Shown here one piece after another: positions 25,555-33,375 of a stretch of 64,000 bases of DNA. A model generated the notes under the pieces. It was not told the DNA's origin. It did no database searches and saw nothing but the letters and a program-made list of their open reading frames with translations. The DNA lies in NCBI RefSeq assembly GCF_900184735.1, contig NZ_LT855390.1, forward strand, positions 55,736 to 119,735, given 5' to 3'. Both the position numbers and the translations under genes were made by a program. Within the stretch, counting starts at the first letter, position 1. Each line of letters begins with the position of its first letter. This DNA comes from Paucisalibacillus globulus. Its GTDB lineage: Bacteria; Bacillota; Bacilli; Bacillales; Amphibacillaceae.

Positions 25555-26091
25555 ATGAACATTACAACAGAAAGATTAGTAATACGAAAATTCACATATA
25601 ACGATTGGCAACATGTCTATGAGTATACATCTGATTCCCGTGTTATGGAATATCTACCAGAGGATGTTTTCTCGGTTGAAGATGCAAAGAAATTTGTAAT
25701 GGAAAACAGTCATGATGATGCTAAATACTTCCCTGTGTTGATAAAAGAAGACCAGAGATTGATTGGTCACATTGTGTTCCATAAGTATTTTGGTGATCAT
25801 ACCTATGAGATAGGTTGGGTGTTAAATCCTAATTATTATAATAAAGGGTATGCATCGGAAGCGGCATTATCTATTTTAAAATATGGTTTCGAGACTATGG
25901 GATTACATAGAATTATAGCTACGTGTCAACCTGAGAATATTGGATCCTATCGAGTGATGGAGAAGGTTGGTATGAGAAGAGAAGGTTTTTTCAAGAAGTG
26001 TATACCTCAAGGAAATAAATGGTGGGATGAGTATTATTATGCAATCTTAGAAGAGGAATGGAGTGAAAAATACGAGGGGGTAAAAGAGTGA
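25555..26091 (+). CDS. GNAT family N-acetyltransferase (RimJ/RimL type)
   Basis: 178 residues. It starts with the family's typical TTERLVIRKFTYND and has the CoA-binding loop NPNYYNKGYASEAALSILKYG. The C-terminal signature NIGSYRVMEKVGMRREGFFKK is that of RimJ/RimL/SpeG-like enzymes, which acetylate N-termini or small amines. I chose ATG 25555 because AGGAGTG is 6 nt upstream; the in-frame ATG at 25537 has no site. It overlaps the following lipoprotein gene by 4 bp, so the two are cotranslated. Confidence 0.88.
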   Translation: MNITTERLVIRKFTYNDWQHVYEYTSDSRVMEYLPEDVFSVEDAKKFVMENSHDDAKYFPVLIKEDQRLIGHIVFHKYFGDHTYEIGWVLNPNYYNKGYASEAALSILKYGFETMGLHRIIATCQPENIGSYRVMEKVGMRREGFFKKCIPQGNKWWDEYYYAILEEEWSEKYEGVKE

Positions 26092-26507
26092 GAGTAATCG
26101 TACTGTTATTATCTTTACTAGTTGTTTTGTTCGTTACCTCGGGGTGTGTAAATGCATTGAATGGACAAAAAATAACGGTGCAAAAACGGACGGGTGAAGA
26201 AAATATCTTTGAAGACTATAAAGAAGTCACCCAAAAACAGCAGGTGAAAAAGGCAATAGATATTGTTAAACAAGCTGATTGGGATAATGTAAAAGTAGAA
26301 ATGGCAGGCTATGCAGACTACCAATTTCAATTTCCATTCAAGAATAGAAGTGGTAATGAAGACAAAATTGCGTCCTATTTACTATGGATTAGCCCACTTG
26401 GTGAAAATCTAGAGATCGTTAGGGATACCGGTAAATATGTAAAATTATCAAAGCAAGATTCAGCAGATTTGTTTGAGATTTTAACAGGGGAAGCGTTGGA
26501 GAAATGA
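26088..26507 (+). CDS. small lipoprotein, unknown function
   Basis: 139 residues with a long hydrophobic signal and lipobox TSGC (residues 17-20). The mature part has an N-terminal amphipathic region and a C-terminal segment with DSADLFEILTGE. The GTG start overlaps the stop of the acetyltransferase by 4 bp, with GAGGGGGT upstream. No family is recognised; Bacillus species carry many similar 'YLLWISP'-type lipoproteins. It is probably the second gene of a three-gene operon. Confidence 0.72.
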   Translation: MRVIVLLLSLLVVLFVTSGCVNALNGQKITVQKRTGEENIFEDYKEVTQKQQVKKAIDIVKQADWDNVKVEMAGYADYQFQFPFKNRSGNEDKIASYLLWISPLGENLEIVRDTGKYVKLSKQDSADLFEILTGEALEK

Positions 26508-26516
26508 GGAGGCCAA

Positions 26517-26675
26517 ATGATGGATGAACAATATTTTGTTGGTTGGGGTACTCTGGCATTAATTAATGCTGGACTTGCACAAGGGAAGAATAGGACAGGA
26601 TTAAACTGGTTTTTACTTTCACTTGTATTAGGGCCATTGGCAACACTAATTTTGTTATTTGTTGAGAAGCGATAA
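26517..26675 (+). CDS. small membrane protein, 52 aa
   Basis: A short gene with its own strong site GAGGAGG 4-5 nt before ATG 26517 (or the next ATG, 26520). It encodes MMDEQYFVGWGTLALINAGLA, a short polar turn (QGKNRTGLN) and a second hydrophobic helix ending in VEKR. The pattern 'helix, GKNRTGLNWF, helix' is that of small antiterminator-like/DUF-type membrane peptides often seen in Bacillales. It begins 9 bp after the lipoprotein stop. Confidence 0.68.
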   Translation: MMDEQYFVGWGTLALINAGLAQGKNRTGLNWFLLSLVLGPLATLILLFVEKR

Positions 26676-26736
26676 CAAGCCAATATTTTCATAAGTTAGA
26701 TAGAATACAAGCATTTAAGTATTGGAGGTATTTTAA

Positions 26737-27414
26737 TTGGAGTCGTCCCAGTGGATAAAAGGAGGGCCTTTCCTAGAAGTTAGTTTCTTGGTGGAACTGA
26801 AAGAAAATAAAAAGCAAACAATTCAAGGCATTATAGATAGGTTATCGACACTTACGAATAGAGTTGAGATTGTTGACGAAAATGTTGATGAAATGATTGA
26901 TAGTTTTGATCGAGGTTATCCTTTTGATATGGAAGCTCCTCAATCTATTATTCTACACTCCATAGAGTTAAGGGGATATGTCCATTTATCTAGGAAGCGT
27001 AAGGCTTTGTTATGTTTTGAAGTGGTTTCGCCGGATTCGCTATTGGTTGATATTTGTTTTTATGGAGCTAAGGATGATGTACCGGAATGGAATCAACTCG
27101 GTATAAAGAGTGAAGAATCTGCAGACTTTACTGATTTTTTAAAAGAGTTGTATCGTGTTTATAAATTTAAAGTTGGTACAATATCAATGCTGGGAAGTAT
27201 CCTTGAATTATTTGGGTGTGAGGAACTCTATCCAAACAATTGTTATCGGTATGAAAATCTGTCCCCAGATTTTTTTCTAAGTGAGAGAATTCCTTTAATA
27301 AGTATTATTTGGAATGAAAAATACAAGAGATTGAGAGATATTCCTTATAAGTATCATCGGTTTGAGGAGGATGGAATCCTTATTGAATTGGGAAGTTTTG
27401 TTGAGTGGTATTGA
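26737..27414 (+). CDS. hypothetical cytosolic protein, 225 aa
   Basis: No signal peptide or membrane helix. An N-terminal alpha/beta region (FLVELKENKKQTIQGIIDRL) is followed by FEVVSPDSLLVDICFYGAKD and a C-terminal part rich in aromatic residues. No family is recognised. TTG 26737 is the start, with TTGGAGG 9 nt before it. A hairpin (27424-27455) without a clear T-run follows the gene. Confidence 0.6.
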   Translation: MESSQWIKGGPFLEVSFLVELKENKKQTIQGIIDRLSTLTNRVEIVDENVDEMIDSFDRGYPFDMEAPQSIILHSIELRGYVHLSRKRKALLCFEVVSPDSLLVDICFYGAKDDVPEWNQLGIKSEESADFTDFLKELYRVYKFKVGTISMLGSILELFGCEELYPNNCYRYENLSPDFFLSERIPLISIIWNEKYKRLRDIPYKYHRFEEDGILIELGSFVEWY

Positions 27415-27548
27415 TTTGGAAAAAAGATAATTTGCTAAGACTAACAAATTATCTTCTTCAAGTATTACTGTATGAAACAAGCTTAGGGCCTATAGCTCCA
27501 CCTAATACCATGCCTATGAATTGTTTAAAAAAGAATAGAGCTAATTAA

Positions 27549-27556
27549 GGTATAAT
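27549..27556 (+). promoter_or_regulatory. promoter -10 for the small membrane protein gene at 27610
   Basis: GGTATAAT at 27549-27556 is a consensus -10 about 54 bp before the start codon. No good -35 is visible at the usual distance. Confidence 0.4.
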
Positions 27557-27609
27557 GTATATCAAGCTACTTATTTATCGAAGCTTACGTGAAAATGGAG
27601 GAACAGATT

Positions 27610-27825
27610 GTGATAGATAACATAAAGGCATTACCAAGTAAGACATTATTATTTATTGGCCTGGCCTTACAATTAATCGCAATTCTATTTGTTGTGGTAA
27701 TTGGATTTATTTTTAAGGTAACTATTACTAGTTGGATAGACTCTATTTTCTACCTTCTATATTTTATAGGACTTCTTTTTATCCTACTTGCTTATGATAA
27801 ACGGCGTAAAAATAAAAAAGGATAA
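27610..27825 (+). CDS. small membrane protein, 71 aa
   Basis: Two hydrophobic helices (residues about 12-33 and 40-61) and a basic C-terminus (YDKRRKNKKG). The GTG at 27610 is preferred because GGAGGA lies 7 nt upstream; the GTG at 27589 has no such site. Its function is unknown. Directly after the stop comes copy J of the CCCGTTAG repeat family. Confidence 0.6.
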   Translation: MIDNIKALPSKTLLFIGLALQLIAILFVVVIGFIFKVTITSWIDSIFYLLYFIGLLFILLAYDKRRKNKKG

Positions 27826-27830
27826 TGTCC

Positions 27831-27852
27831 TTAACGGGTGCTTTAGTTCAAT
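27831..27852. repeat. dispersed repeat copy (CCCGTTAG family), copy J
   Basis: TTAACGGGTGCTTTAGTTCA (inverted core), matching the GGTGCTTTAGTTTAAC seen in copy D. A hairpin with a T-run (AAAGGAACTTGA/TCAAGTTCCTTT, 27879-27902) follows. Confidence 0.55.
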
Positions 27853-27984
27853 AAAAAAATATTGTCCAATTAACAAAGGAACTTGATTTTTCAAGTTCCT
27901 TTTCTTGTGAATTATAATGTGATTTCCTTGTGATTTAGGCTGAGAATTCCTTTGCGAATTATCAACAGATTTAGCTCGGCGCAC

Positions 27985-28009
27985 CTCATAATGGAACCCG
28001 TTAATGTCC
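27985..28009. repeat. fused repeat: AACGGTTCC type plus CCCGTTAG core (copy K)
   Basis: CCTCATAATGGAACCCGTTA joins the end of the AACGGTTCCGTTATG repeat to the CCCGTTAA core. It lies immediately before the 3' end of the gene at 28014-28748. Confidence 0.5.
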
Positions 28010-28013
28010 TACA

Positions 28014-28748
28014 CTAGTTCTTTCTTTTCCTACCAGGGAAAAATAGAATGATCAAAATTAATCCAATTGCCAATGTTGAAAATGGAAAAAGAAAAGGGAA
28101 AACTAATGAAGGATAACCCTCCCAAGCATCAGTATAATATCCAATCCGATAAGGAACCACGAAACCAGCATTCAGTAGTTCCGTTTGTAACGCATCACGG
28201 TCTATAAAACTAAAGGATTGATTAGTTAGATTACCTTCTTCGTCTAAGATATATTGGGTATAGTTTAATTTCTCGTCAGGAGCCCAATCAACTATATCCC
28301 CGTTTGGCATCTCTTTTGGTAATTCTCTTGTTTTTTTCAAAAGTACAATGAACTGTTTTTCATCTTTTTTCCTATCTTCTAAGGTTAAGTAAGCAATCTC
28401 GCCATAGTAACGATTTAATCCTTTTTCCTCCACCCTAACTGGATAATCTTTCAAGGTATCTACTTTCTTACTATCTATTATGATTGATAAATCTGCGATA
28501 CTAATTTTATACTTCCATGGGTCTATGTAGTGCTCCTCATCTTTTAACGTTTCTTCTACCTCTATAACCCAGTCTTTATAACGATAGGTCGAATTCGTTG
28601 GAGGGAATCCGTCGTTTACATTTTTTATCTTATAGTTGGCGCTCATTCGTTGATCATGAATAAGTTCCATGAACATTTTTGAGCCTAGGGGTAGGGACGT
28701 TATAAGTAAAATTGCTCCGATTGAAAAGATTAGTATTCTGTTAATCAT
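28014..28748 (-). CDS. membrane-anchored protein of unknown function, 244 aa
   Basis: One N-terminal helix (about 4-27) and one C-terminal helix (about 215-238) bracket a 185-residue domain that should face outside. The domain carries TYRYKDWVIEVEETLK and a repeated acidic/basic pattern without cysteines. The C-terminus GRKRKN is basic and should stay inside. GAGGTG lies upstream of the ATG. It overlaps the reading direction of a kinase remnant just upstream, with 7 bp between them. Confidence 0.68.
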   Translation of the reverse strand: MINRILIFSIGAILLITSLPLGSKMFMELIHDQRMSANYKIKNVNDGFPPTNSTYRYKDWVIEVEETLKDEEHYIDPWKYKISIADLSIIIDSKKVDTLKDYPVRVEEKGLNRYYGEIAYLTLEDRKKDEKQFIVLLKKTRELPKEMPNGDIVDWAPDEKLNYTQYILDEEGNLTNQSFSFIDRDALQTELLNAGFVVPYRIGYYTDAWEGYPSLVFPFLFPFSTLAIGLILIILFFPGRKRKN

Positions 28749-28755
28749 GATTATT

Positions 28756-28890
28756 TCACCTCTCGTGTTTAGGGCGCTCGAATAAAAGATTTACTTCCGA
28801 AATAATATATGCATTCGTAATTCTAGCAATCGCATTACAAGTAGTTGTTTTTCCAACTGCACTTGCACCTTCTAAACAAATTACTGCCAT
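28756..28890 (-). pseudogene. N-terminal remnant of a P-loop kinase
   Basis: A 44-residue frame starts MAVICLEGASAVGKTTTC, a complete Walker A motif (GxxxxGKT) of the nucleoside/shikimate kinase-like family, and continues IARITNAYIISEVNLLFERP to a stop. Family members are 170-220 residues, so only the first strand, P-loop and helix remain. The stop is made by the leader of the next gene, which shows that a deletion joined the two. GGAGG precedes the ATG. Whether the short peptide is still translated is unknown. Confidence 0.72.
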
Positions 28891-28974
28891 AATTACCTCC
28901 TAAAACTACCAATATTACCTATATATTACCATGTTAAAGATGTTTAACAAATTTGGAATCTATCTGGTTCTAAT

Positions 28975-29000
28975 GTTTATCTCCTTCTATTTCAGGTTAT
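28975..29000 (+). promoter_or_regulatory. candidate sigma-B promoter
   Basis: GTTTAT, 14 bp, then GGTTAT matches the sigma-B consensus GTTTAA-N12-14-GGGTAT with one change in each box. It lies 44 bp before the aeRF1-like gene, which would fit a stress-induced translation factor. Confidence 0.45.
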
Positions 29001-29043
29001 AGACTAATAGATTGATAGATTACAAAAGGAGAGGATACCATAC

Positions 29044-29871
29044 ATGGACATGAAAAGATTAATCGCAAAGTTAAAAAGTGTATATAGGGAAAAGCCTCAC
29101 CGAGTGTTTAGTATGTATTTGAATACCGATCCATCTGGTCCAGAACAGCAGGTGGGTGATTGGAAGATTCATTTGAAAAATGGAATGAATAATTTTGAAA
29201 GTTACTTAAAAGCAGATGGAGATTCTGAAGAGAAAAAGAATTTTAAGATAGTTAAAGATAAAGTTGAACAATATGTTCAAGATAATGAGTTAAATTTATC
29301 CAAAAGTATTGTGATATTTGCTACTGCTGATGAAGAGGTTTGGTTTGCAGAACGTTTTCAGATGCCTGTGGAAACATACTTTTATTGGGAAGAAACAGCA
29401 AAAGTGGACCAACTCAGTCAAATGTATGAACAGTTTCCAAAAACGGGGATCATCTTAACCCAGAAAGAATCAATTAAAATAATTGATTCAGAACTAGGAA
29501 GTGTCTTAGATACTAAGCGGTTTATGTTAGACCTAATAACAGAAGATTGGAAGGAACTAACCAGTTCTCAGAATGAGCAGGAAGCAATCGAATTTAATGG
29601 TGAATTGAGACCAGATAAGCTAGAGCAACGCTTTGAGGCAAATCGTTCCCGTTTGTATAAGACCTTTGCATCCAAGCTAGATAAGTTAGCAAAGGACAAG
29701 CAGTGGGATTCTATTTATCTAGTTGGGGATAAAAAGGAAGCGCAGGATTTGATAGATAATATGAATAAACCTGTGACCGGTGTTGTTGATAAAAATATGT
29801 TGGATCATAATGAGAGGAGAGTTATTGAAATGGTCCAAGGGGACAGGTTTCTCGGTTCAATTAAGCAATAG
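29044..29871 (+). CDS. VLRF1/aeRF1-type release factor-like protein
   Basis: 275 residues. The start resembles the bacterial aeRF1-like families (KPHRVFSMYLNTDPSGPEQ). The middle domain holds TGIILTQKESIKIIDSELGS and the end EAQDLIDNMNKPVTGVVDKN, which fits an eRF1 domain 2/3-like fold. Such proteins are thought to act on stalled or colliding ribosomes, but few have been tested. ATG 29044 follows GGAGAGG at a normal distance. It stands alone, with a possible sigma-B promoter. Confidence 0.72.
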   Translation: MDMKRLIAKLKSVYREKPHRVFSMYLNTDPSGPEQQVGDWKIHLKNGMNNFESYLKADGDSEEKKNFKIVKDKVEQYVQDNELNLSKSIVIFATADEEVWFAERFQMPVETYFYWEETAKVDQLSQMYEQFPKTGIILTQKESIKIIDSELGSVLDTKRFMLDLITEDWKELTSSQNEQEAIEFNGELRPDKLEQRFEANRSRLYKTFASKLDKLAKDKQWDSIYLVGDKKEAQDLIDNMNKPVTGVVDKNMLDHNERRVIEMVQGDRFLGSIKQ

Positions 29872-30067
29872 GTATGGTAATTTATAGACAAATTCATCTA
29901 ATTTGCCTATCTAATAGATGGTTCATTTAATAATGATGGTTGGATTATAAAAATAAAGGGTCTACAATTTAATTGTAACCCTTTTCAATCAAAGGATAGA
30001 TAAACAAGACATACACCTAGATGCAATTAGCAGTGTAGTTGTTATGTAAACATAAGGAGGATTCATC

Positions 30068-31021
30068 ATGAAAGGTTGGCAATTTGTTGAAACAAATGAA
30101 CCATTACAATTAGTAGAAAAAGAAGATCCTAAGGTGGAAGCTGGAAAAGTTGTAATTGACACGAAGGTAGCAGGCCTTTGCCACTCTGATGTTGGTGTTT
30201 TAAAAGATCCAGGATGGAAAGCATTACTTGGAGAACTACCGGTAATTATGGGACATGAAGTTGCTGGTGTAATAAGTCAAGTTGGGGAAGGTGTAACAGA
30301 ATATCAAGTTGGTGATAAAGTAGCTGTTTGCCCTACTGGTCCAAGCAAAACGGCGCCAGGGTATGCATATGACGGGGGCTTTGGTACAAAAGTTCTTGCA
30401 CCTGCTGAAGACTTAGTTAAGATTCCTGATGGTGTTTCATTTGCTCAAGCAGCTGCAGGTACGGATGCTGGAATGACTTCTTATCATGCTGCTTTTACAA
30501 AAGGTGGAATTAAACCAGGGATGACAGTTGGTATGATCGGAATTGGCGGATTAGGTCAAATAGCTTTAGAAGCAGCTATTGCAATAGGGGCTACTGTTTA
30601 TGCTGTAGATTTAAACCCGAAAGCACGTGAACTAGCTGAAAAACTTGGTGCAGCTGGAGTCTATGAAAATGTAAAAGACATAGCTCAATTCGAACCAGAA
30701 GTTATCGTTGACTATGCTGGATTTGATGTAACAACAAGGGAAGCATTGGAATCTGTGGCATTCCAAGGTAAAGTAGTTCTTGTTGGAATGGGTAAACTAG
30801 AAACAACGCTTAATGTTACTTCATTAATCACAAAACAAGCAACACTTGTTGGAAGTAATGGAGGAACGAAAAAGGATATTGAAGAAATATATGCATTGTT
30901 TGCTAGCGGTAAAGTAAATCCTACCATAACGGAAATTTCATTCGATGAAATTCCAGAAGGTCTTCAAATGTTAGCAGATCATAAAGTAACTGGTAGATTA
31001 GTAGCGAATATGGAAAAATAA
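30068..31021 (+). CDS. zinc-dependent alcohol dehydrogenase (MDR family), lacking the structural-zinc loop
   Basis: 317 residues: an N-terminal GroES-like domain with the catalytic-zinc ligands CHSD and GHEV, then a Rossmann domain (GIGGLGQIALEAAIA). Typical family members carry a lobe with four cysteines for a structural zinc; here that segment is CPTGPSKTAPGYAYDGGFG with a single Cys. The protein is also shorter than the usual about 340. It probably reduces or oxidises an alcohol or aldehyde with NAD(P). AAGGAGG is 8 nt before the ATG. Confidence 0.88.
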   Translation: MKGWQFVETNEPLQLVEKEDPKVEAGKVVIDTKVAGLCHSDVGVLKDPGWKALLGELPVIMGHEVAGVISQVGEGVTEYQVGDKVAVCPTGPSKTAPGYAYDGGFGTKVLAPAEDLVKIPDGVSFAQAAAGTDAGMTSYHAAFTKGGIKPGMTVGMIGIGGLGQIALEAAIAIGATVYAVDLNPKARELAEKLGAAGVYENVKDIAQFEPEVIVDYAGFDVTTREALESVAFQGKVVLVGMGKLETTLNVTSLITKQATLVGSNGGTKKDIEEIYALFASGKVNPTITEISFDEIPEGLQMLADHKVTGRLVANMEK

Positions 31022-31033
31022 TAAATTAAGTTT

Positions 31034-31079
31034 AAAACCTAAGAATGGGATGTAACTTCCTGATCCTTAGGTTTTTTTA
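31034..31079 (+). terminator. terminator of the alcohol dehydrogenase gene
   Basis: AAAACCTAAG and CTTAGGTTTT pair across a long loop, then TTTTTAT. Confidence 0.78.
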
Positions 31080-31199
31080 TTTGAATTAAGTATTACAGAT
31101 TTTTTACTATAAGCTAACAAAACCTGACATGACCCAAGTTAAATCTATCAATTATGCTATAATAGGACATAAATTTTATAATAAATGAGGTAATTCAAA

Positions 31200-32036
31200 A
31201 TGAAAAAGTCAATAAGATTGGTAGCTGCTATTGCATCAGTAGCCGTTTTATCTTTTATCTTAATTTATACTTTTATTGGAAAAGACATGCTAGGTCAAGA
31301 TGAAATACTAGTTTCCCAGCATAGTCTAAAAGATGTTCAACGAGATGAAGTAAAAGAAGGTACAAAGGGGATTAAGGTATTTCAAGAGTTAGCTGAACAA
31401 AAACGCCAAGAAGAAGAGCAATTGCGTTTGGAACAAGAGAAACTGGAACAGGAAAGAATAGCGAAAGAAAAGCTTGAACAAGAAAAATTGAAGAAAGAAG
31501 AGGAGGAAAAAAGTCGTATAGCAGAATCAACTCTTGAAGAAGAAAAACAAGAAACCGTAGTACAGAAGAAACAAGAAAATACTAGTCAACCAAAGCCAAA
31601 GACGGAAGAAAAAAAGGAAGCACCAAAGTCAAAACAGCCTTCAACAGGTTATCCAGGAATTAGTACTTATGAAAATGAAGTAGTTCGGTTAACCAATATT
31701 GAGAGGGTAAATAACGGTTTACCAGAATTAACAATGGATACTAAATTAAGTGAAGTTGCTTGGTATAAGTCACGGGATATGGTTGATGTTGGTTATTTTG
31801 ACCACCAAAGCCCAACTTACGGTTCGCCATTTGATATGATGACACAATTTGGTGTAAGTTACACAGCAGCAGGCGAAAATATTGCCTATGGTTACCCTAC
31901 ACCAGAAGCGGTCGTAGAAGGTTGGATGAATAGTCCAGGGCACCGAGCCAATATATTAAATGAAATGTTTACCCATATTGGAGTTGGTCATGTTTCAGAA
32001 GGTCATTATGCAACACAGATGTTTATGCGGAAGTAA
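31200..32036 (+). CDS. CAP (SCP/PR1) domain protein, YkwD-like
   Basis: 278 residues: an N-terminal membrane helix (about 7-26), then a 100-residue stretch of Glu, Lys and Gln that should form a coiled coil (EEEQLRLEQEKLEQERIAKE), then a CAP domain. The CAP domain shows NIERVNNGLPELTMDTKLSE, YFDHQSPTYGSPFDMM and GENIAYGYPTPEAVVEGWMN. It is membrane-anchored, with the CAP domain outside; CAP proteins in Bacillus are often cell-surface or spore-coat proteins. GAGGTAATTC precedes the ATG. Confidence 0.9.
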   Translation: MKKSIRLVAAIASVAVLSFILIYTFIGKDMLGQDEILVSQHSLKDVQRDEVKEGTKGIKVFQELAEQKRQEEEQLRLEQEKLEQERIAKEKLEQEKLKKEEEEKSRIAESTLEEEKQETVVQKKQENTSQPKPKTEEKKEAPKSKQPSTGYPGISTYENEVVRLTNIERVNNGLPELTMDTKLSEVAWYKSRDMVDVGYFDHQSPTYGSPFDMMTQFGVSYTAAGENIAYGYPTPEAVVEGWMNSPGHRANILNEMFTHIGVGHVSEGHYATQMFMRK

Positions 32037-32065
32037 GAGGCCATGGGGTCAGGACCTCGGCCTAA
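32037..32065. repeat. degenerate REP-like hairpin
   Basis: AGGCCATGGGGTCAGGACCT, then CGGCCT: an imperfect palindrome resembling the CATGGGGACAGG elements, directly after the CAP gene's stop. Confidence 0.4.
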
Positions 32066-32179
32066 TTAAAACATTAGAATAACATATTAATTTTCTCATC
32101 AAATTCTAATCTTTTTCTCGGAGTTCTCTAATGATTAGAGGATATAGTAAAGATAACGAAATTGAGGGAGGAAATAAAA

Positions 32180-32758
32180 ATGAACAAGAAATTAATTACG
32201 GGTATTGCAACTATCGGCTTACTATTGGGTGGTACTACTATCGCAGCAGCGAGTTTAAATGATAATGTAAATACTACTAAGAAAGATGACGCAAGTGTAA
32301 AAACCGAGGTAGTGAACAAGAAAGAGGAGTTAATCTCCCCTGAAAAAGCAATCGAGATTGCGCTAACTGAGCAAGATGGATATGTTGAAAGTGTTGAATT
32401 AGAAAGAGAACATGGTTATGTGTATTATGAAGTAGATATTGAAAACCCTGATTTAGATGTCTATGTGGATGCAACTACAGGTGAAGTATTACGTGTAGAT
32501 TGGGATGATAAAGATGATCGTTATGACAATGATGACCGTTATGACAATATCAACAAGCAAAAAATTGAAAACATCATCTCGGTAGAAGTGGCGAAGGACA
32601 TTGCTGTATCTGAAATCGGCGGAGAAGTGATGGAAGTAGAACTAGATGAAGATGACGGACGATATGAGTACGAATTAGAAATTAGAACAGACCGTGGTGA
32701 AGCAGATATTACGATTGATGCGGAGTCTGGAGAAATTGTAGAAATTGATATAGATTAA
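32180..32758 (+). CDS. PepSY domain protein
   Basis: 192 residues with a signal peptide (ITGIATIGLLLGGTTIAAA) and two PepSY modules. The first is ISPEKAIEIALTEQDGYVES... with GYVYYEVDIENPD; the second is ISVEVAKDIAVSEIGGEVME... with GRYEYELEIRTDRG. A short repetitive linker DDRYDNDDRYDN lies between them. Such proteins are secreted or surface-bound and often affect peptidase or sensor function. I chose ATG 32180 because GGGAGGA lies 7 nt upstream. Confidence 0.88.
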   Translation: MNKKLITGIATIGLLLGGTTIAAASLNDNVNTTKKDDASVKTEVVNKKEELISPEKAIEIALTEQDGYVESVELEREHGYVYYEVDIENPDLDVYVDATTGEVLRVDWDDKDDRYDNDDRYDNINKQKIENIISVEVAKDIAVSEIGGEVMEVELDEDDGRYEYELEIRTDRGEADITIDAESGEIVEIDID

Positions 32759-32764
32759 TATAAA

Positions 32765-32811
32765 GCAAAAATATAGTGCTAATTCCATAGGAGTTGGCAC
32801 TATATTTTTGC
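32765..32811. terminator. bidirectional terminator between convergent genes
   Basis: GCAAAAATATAGTGC and GCACTATATTTTTGC form a perfect 15-bp stem between the PepSY gene (plus) and the flavin-binding gene (minus). Confidence 0.88.
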
Positions 32812-32813
32812 GG

Positions 32814-33302
32814 TTAATTATCCAATTCTAGCGTTTCATTTATATCAGTGGTTTTAGAGTTTTGCCCTGTCATGCGTTTATAATAGAAGACAATCTTTTT
32901 GATGAGATTCCCTTGTTCCCAATACTCGGCTGCTTCCACATTTACCTTTATCAAGATGATGTTTGGATCGTCATAAGAAGCTTGCATTATTTTTTCGTGA
33001 ACTTTACTCCAGAATTCCTTTTTCTTGTTCACATCTTCTACGATTTCTGCTTTTCCACGTACAGAAACATAGGATTTACCAACATAGGCTACATTTACAT
33101 CTTGATTATGTAATATTTCATCATATTTATTTGTCTCTTTTTTAGTGAAGAACCATAAGTCTCCATCAAATTCTACTTCTTGTGTTTTCATAGGGCGAGA
33201 AACGAGACCTTCTTCAGTAGCCGTAGTCAACATTGCAGTGTCTACATCTTTAATCAATTCTCTTAATGTTTCAATCTCTTCTTGTTTCATTTTATTTTCC
33301 AA
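32814..33302 (-). CDS. pyridoxamine 5'-phosphate oxidase-fold protein (general stress protein 26 type)
   Basis: 162 residues of the split-barrel FMN-binding fold: AMLTTATEEGLVSRPM, then FDGDLWFFTKKETNK, NVAYVGKSYVSVRGKAEIV. This matches the general stress protein 26-like pyridoxamine-phosphate-oxidase subfamily of Bacilli, members of which bind flavin but lack the PNP oxidase active site. The start is TTG 33302 with GAGAGGTG 7 nt upstream; the in-frame ATG at 33320 is part of that site. A normal -10 is not clear. Confidence 0.85.
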   Translation of the reverse strand: MENKMKQEEIETLRELIKDVDTAMLTTATEEGLVSRPMKTQEVEFDGDLWFFTKKETNKYDEILHNQDVNVAYVGKSYVSVRGKAEIVEDVNKKKEFWSKVHEKIMQASYDDPNIILIKVNVEAAEYWEQGNLIKKIVFYYKRMTGQNSKTTDINETLELDN

Positions 33303-33375
33303 TTTTATCACCTCTCTCATGGTTATATACTAACCGCTATAACAAGATTTATTCTGGTGATAAAATCAGTGCAAA

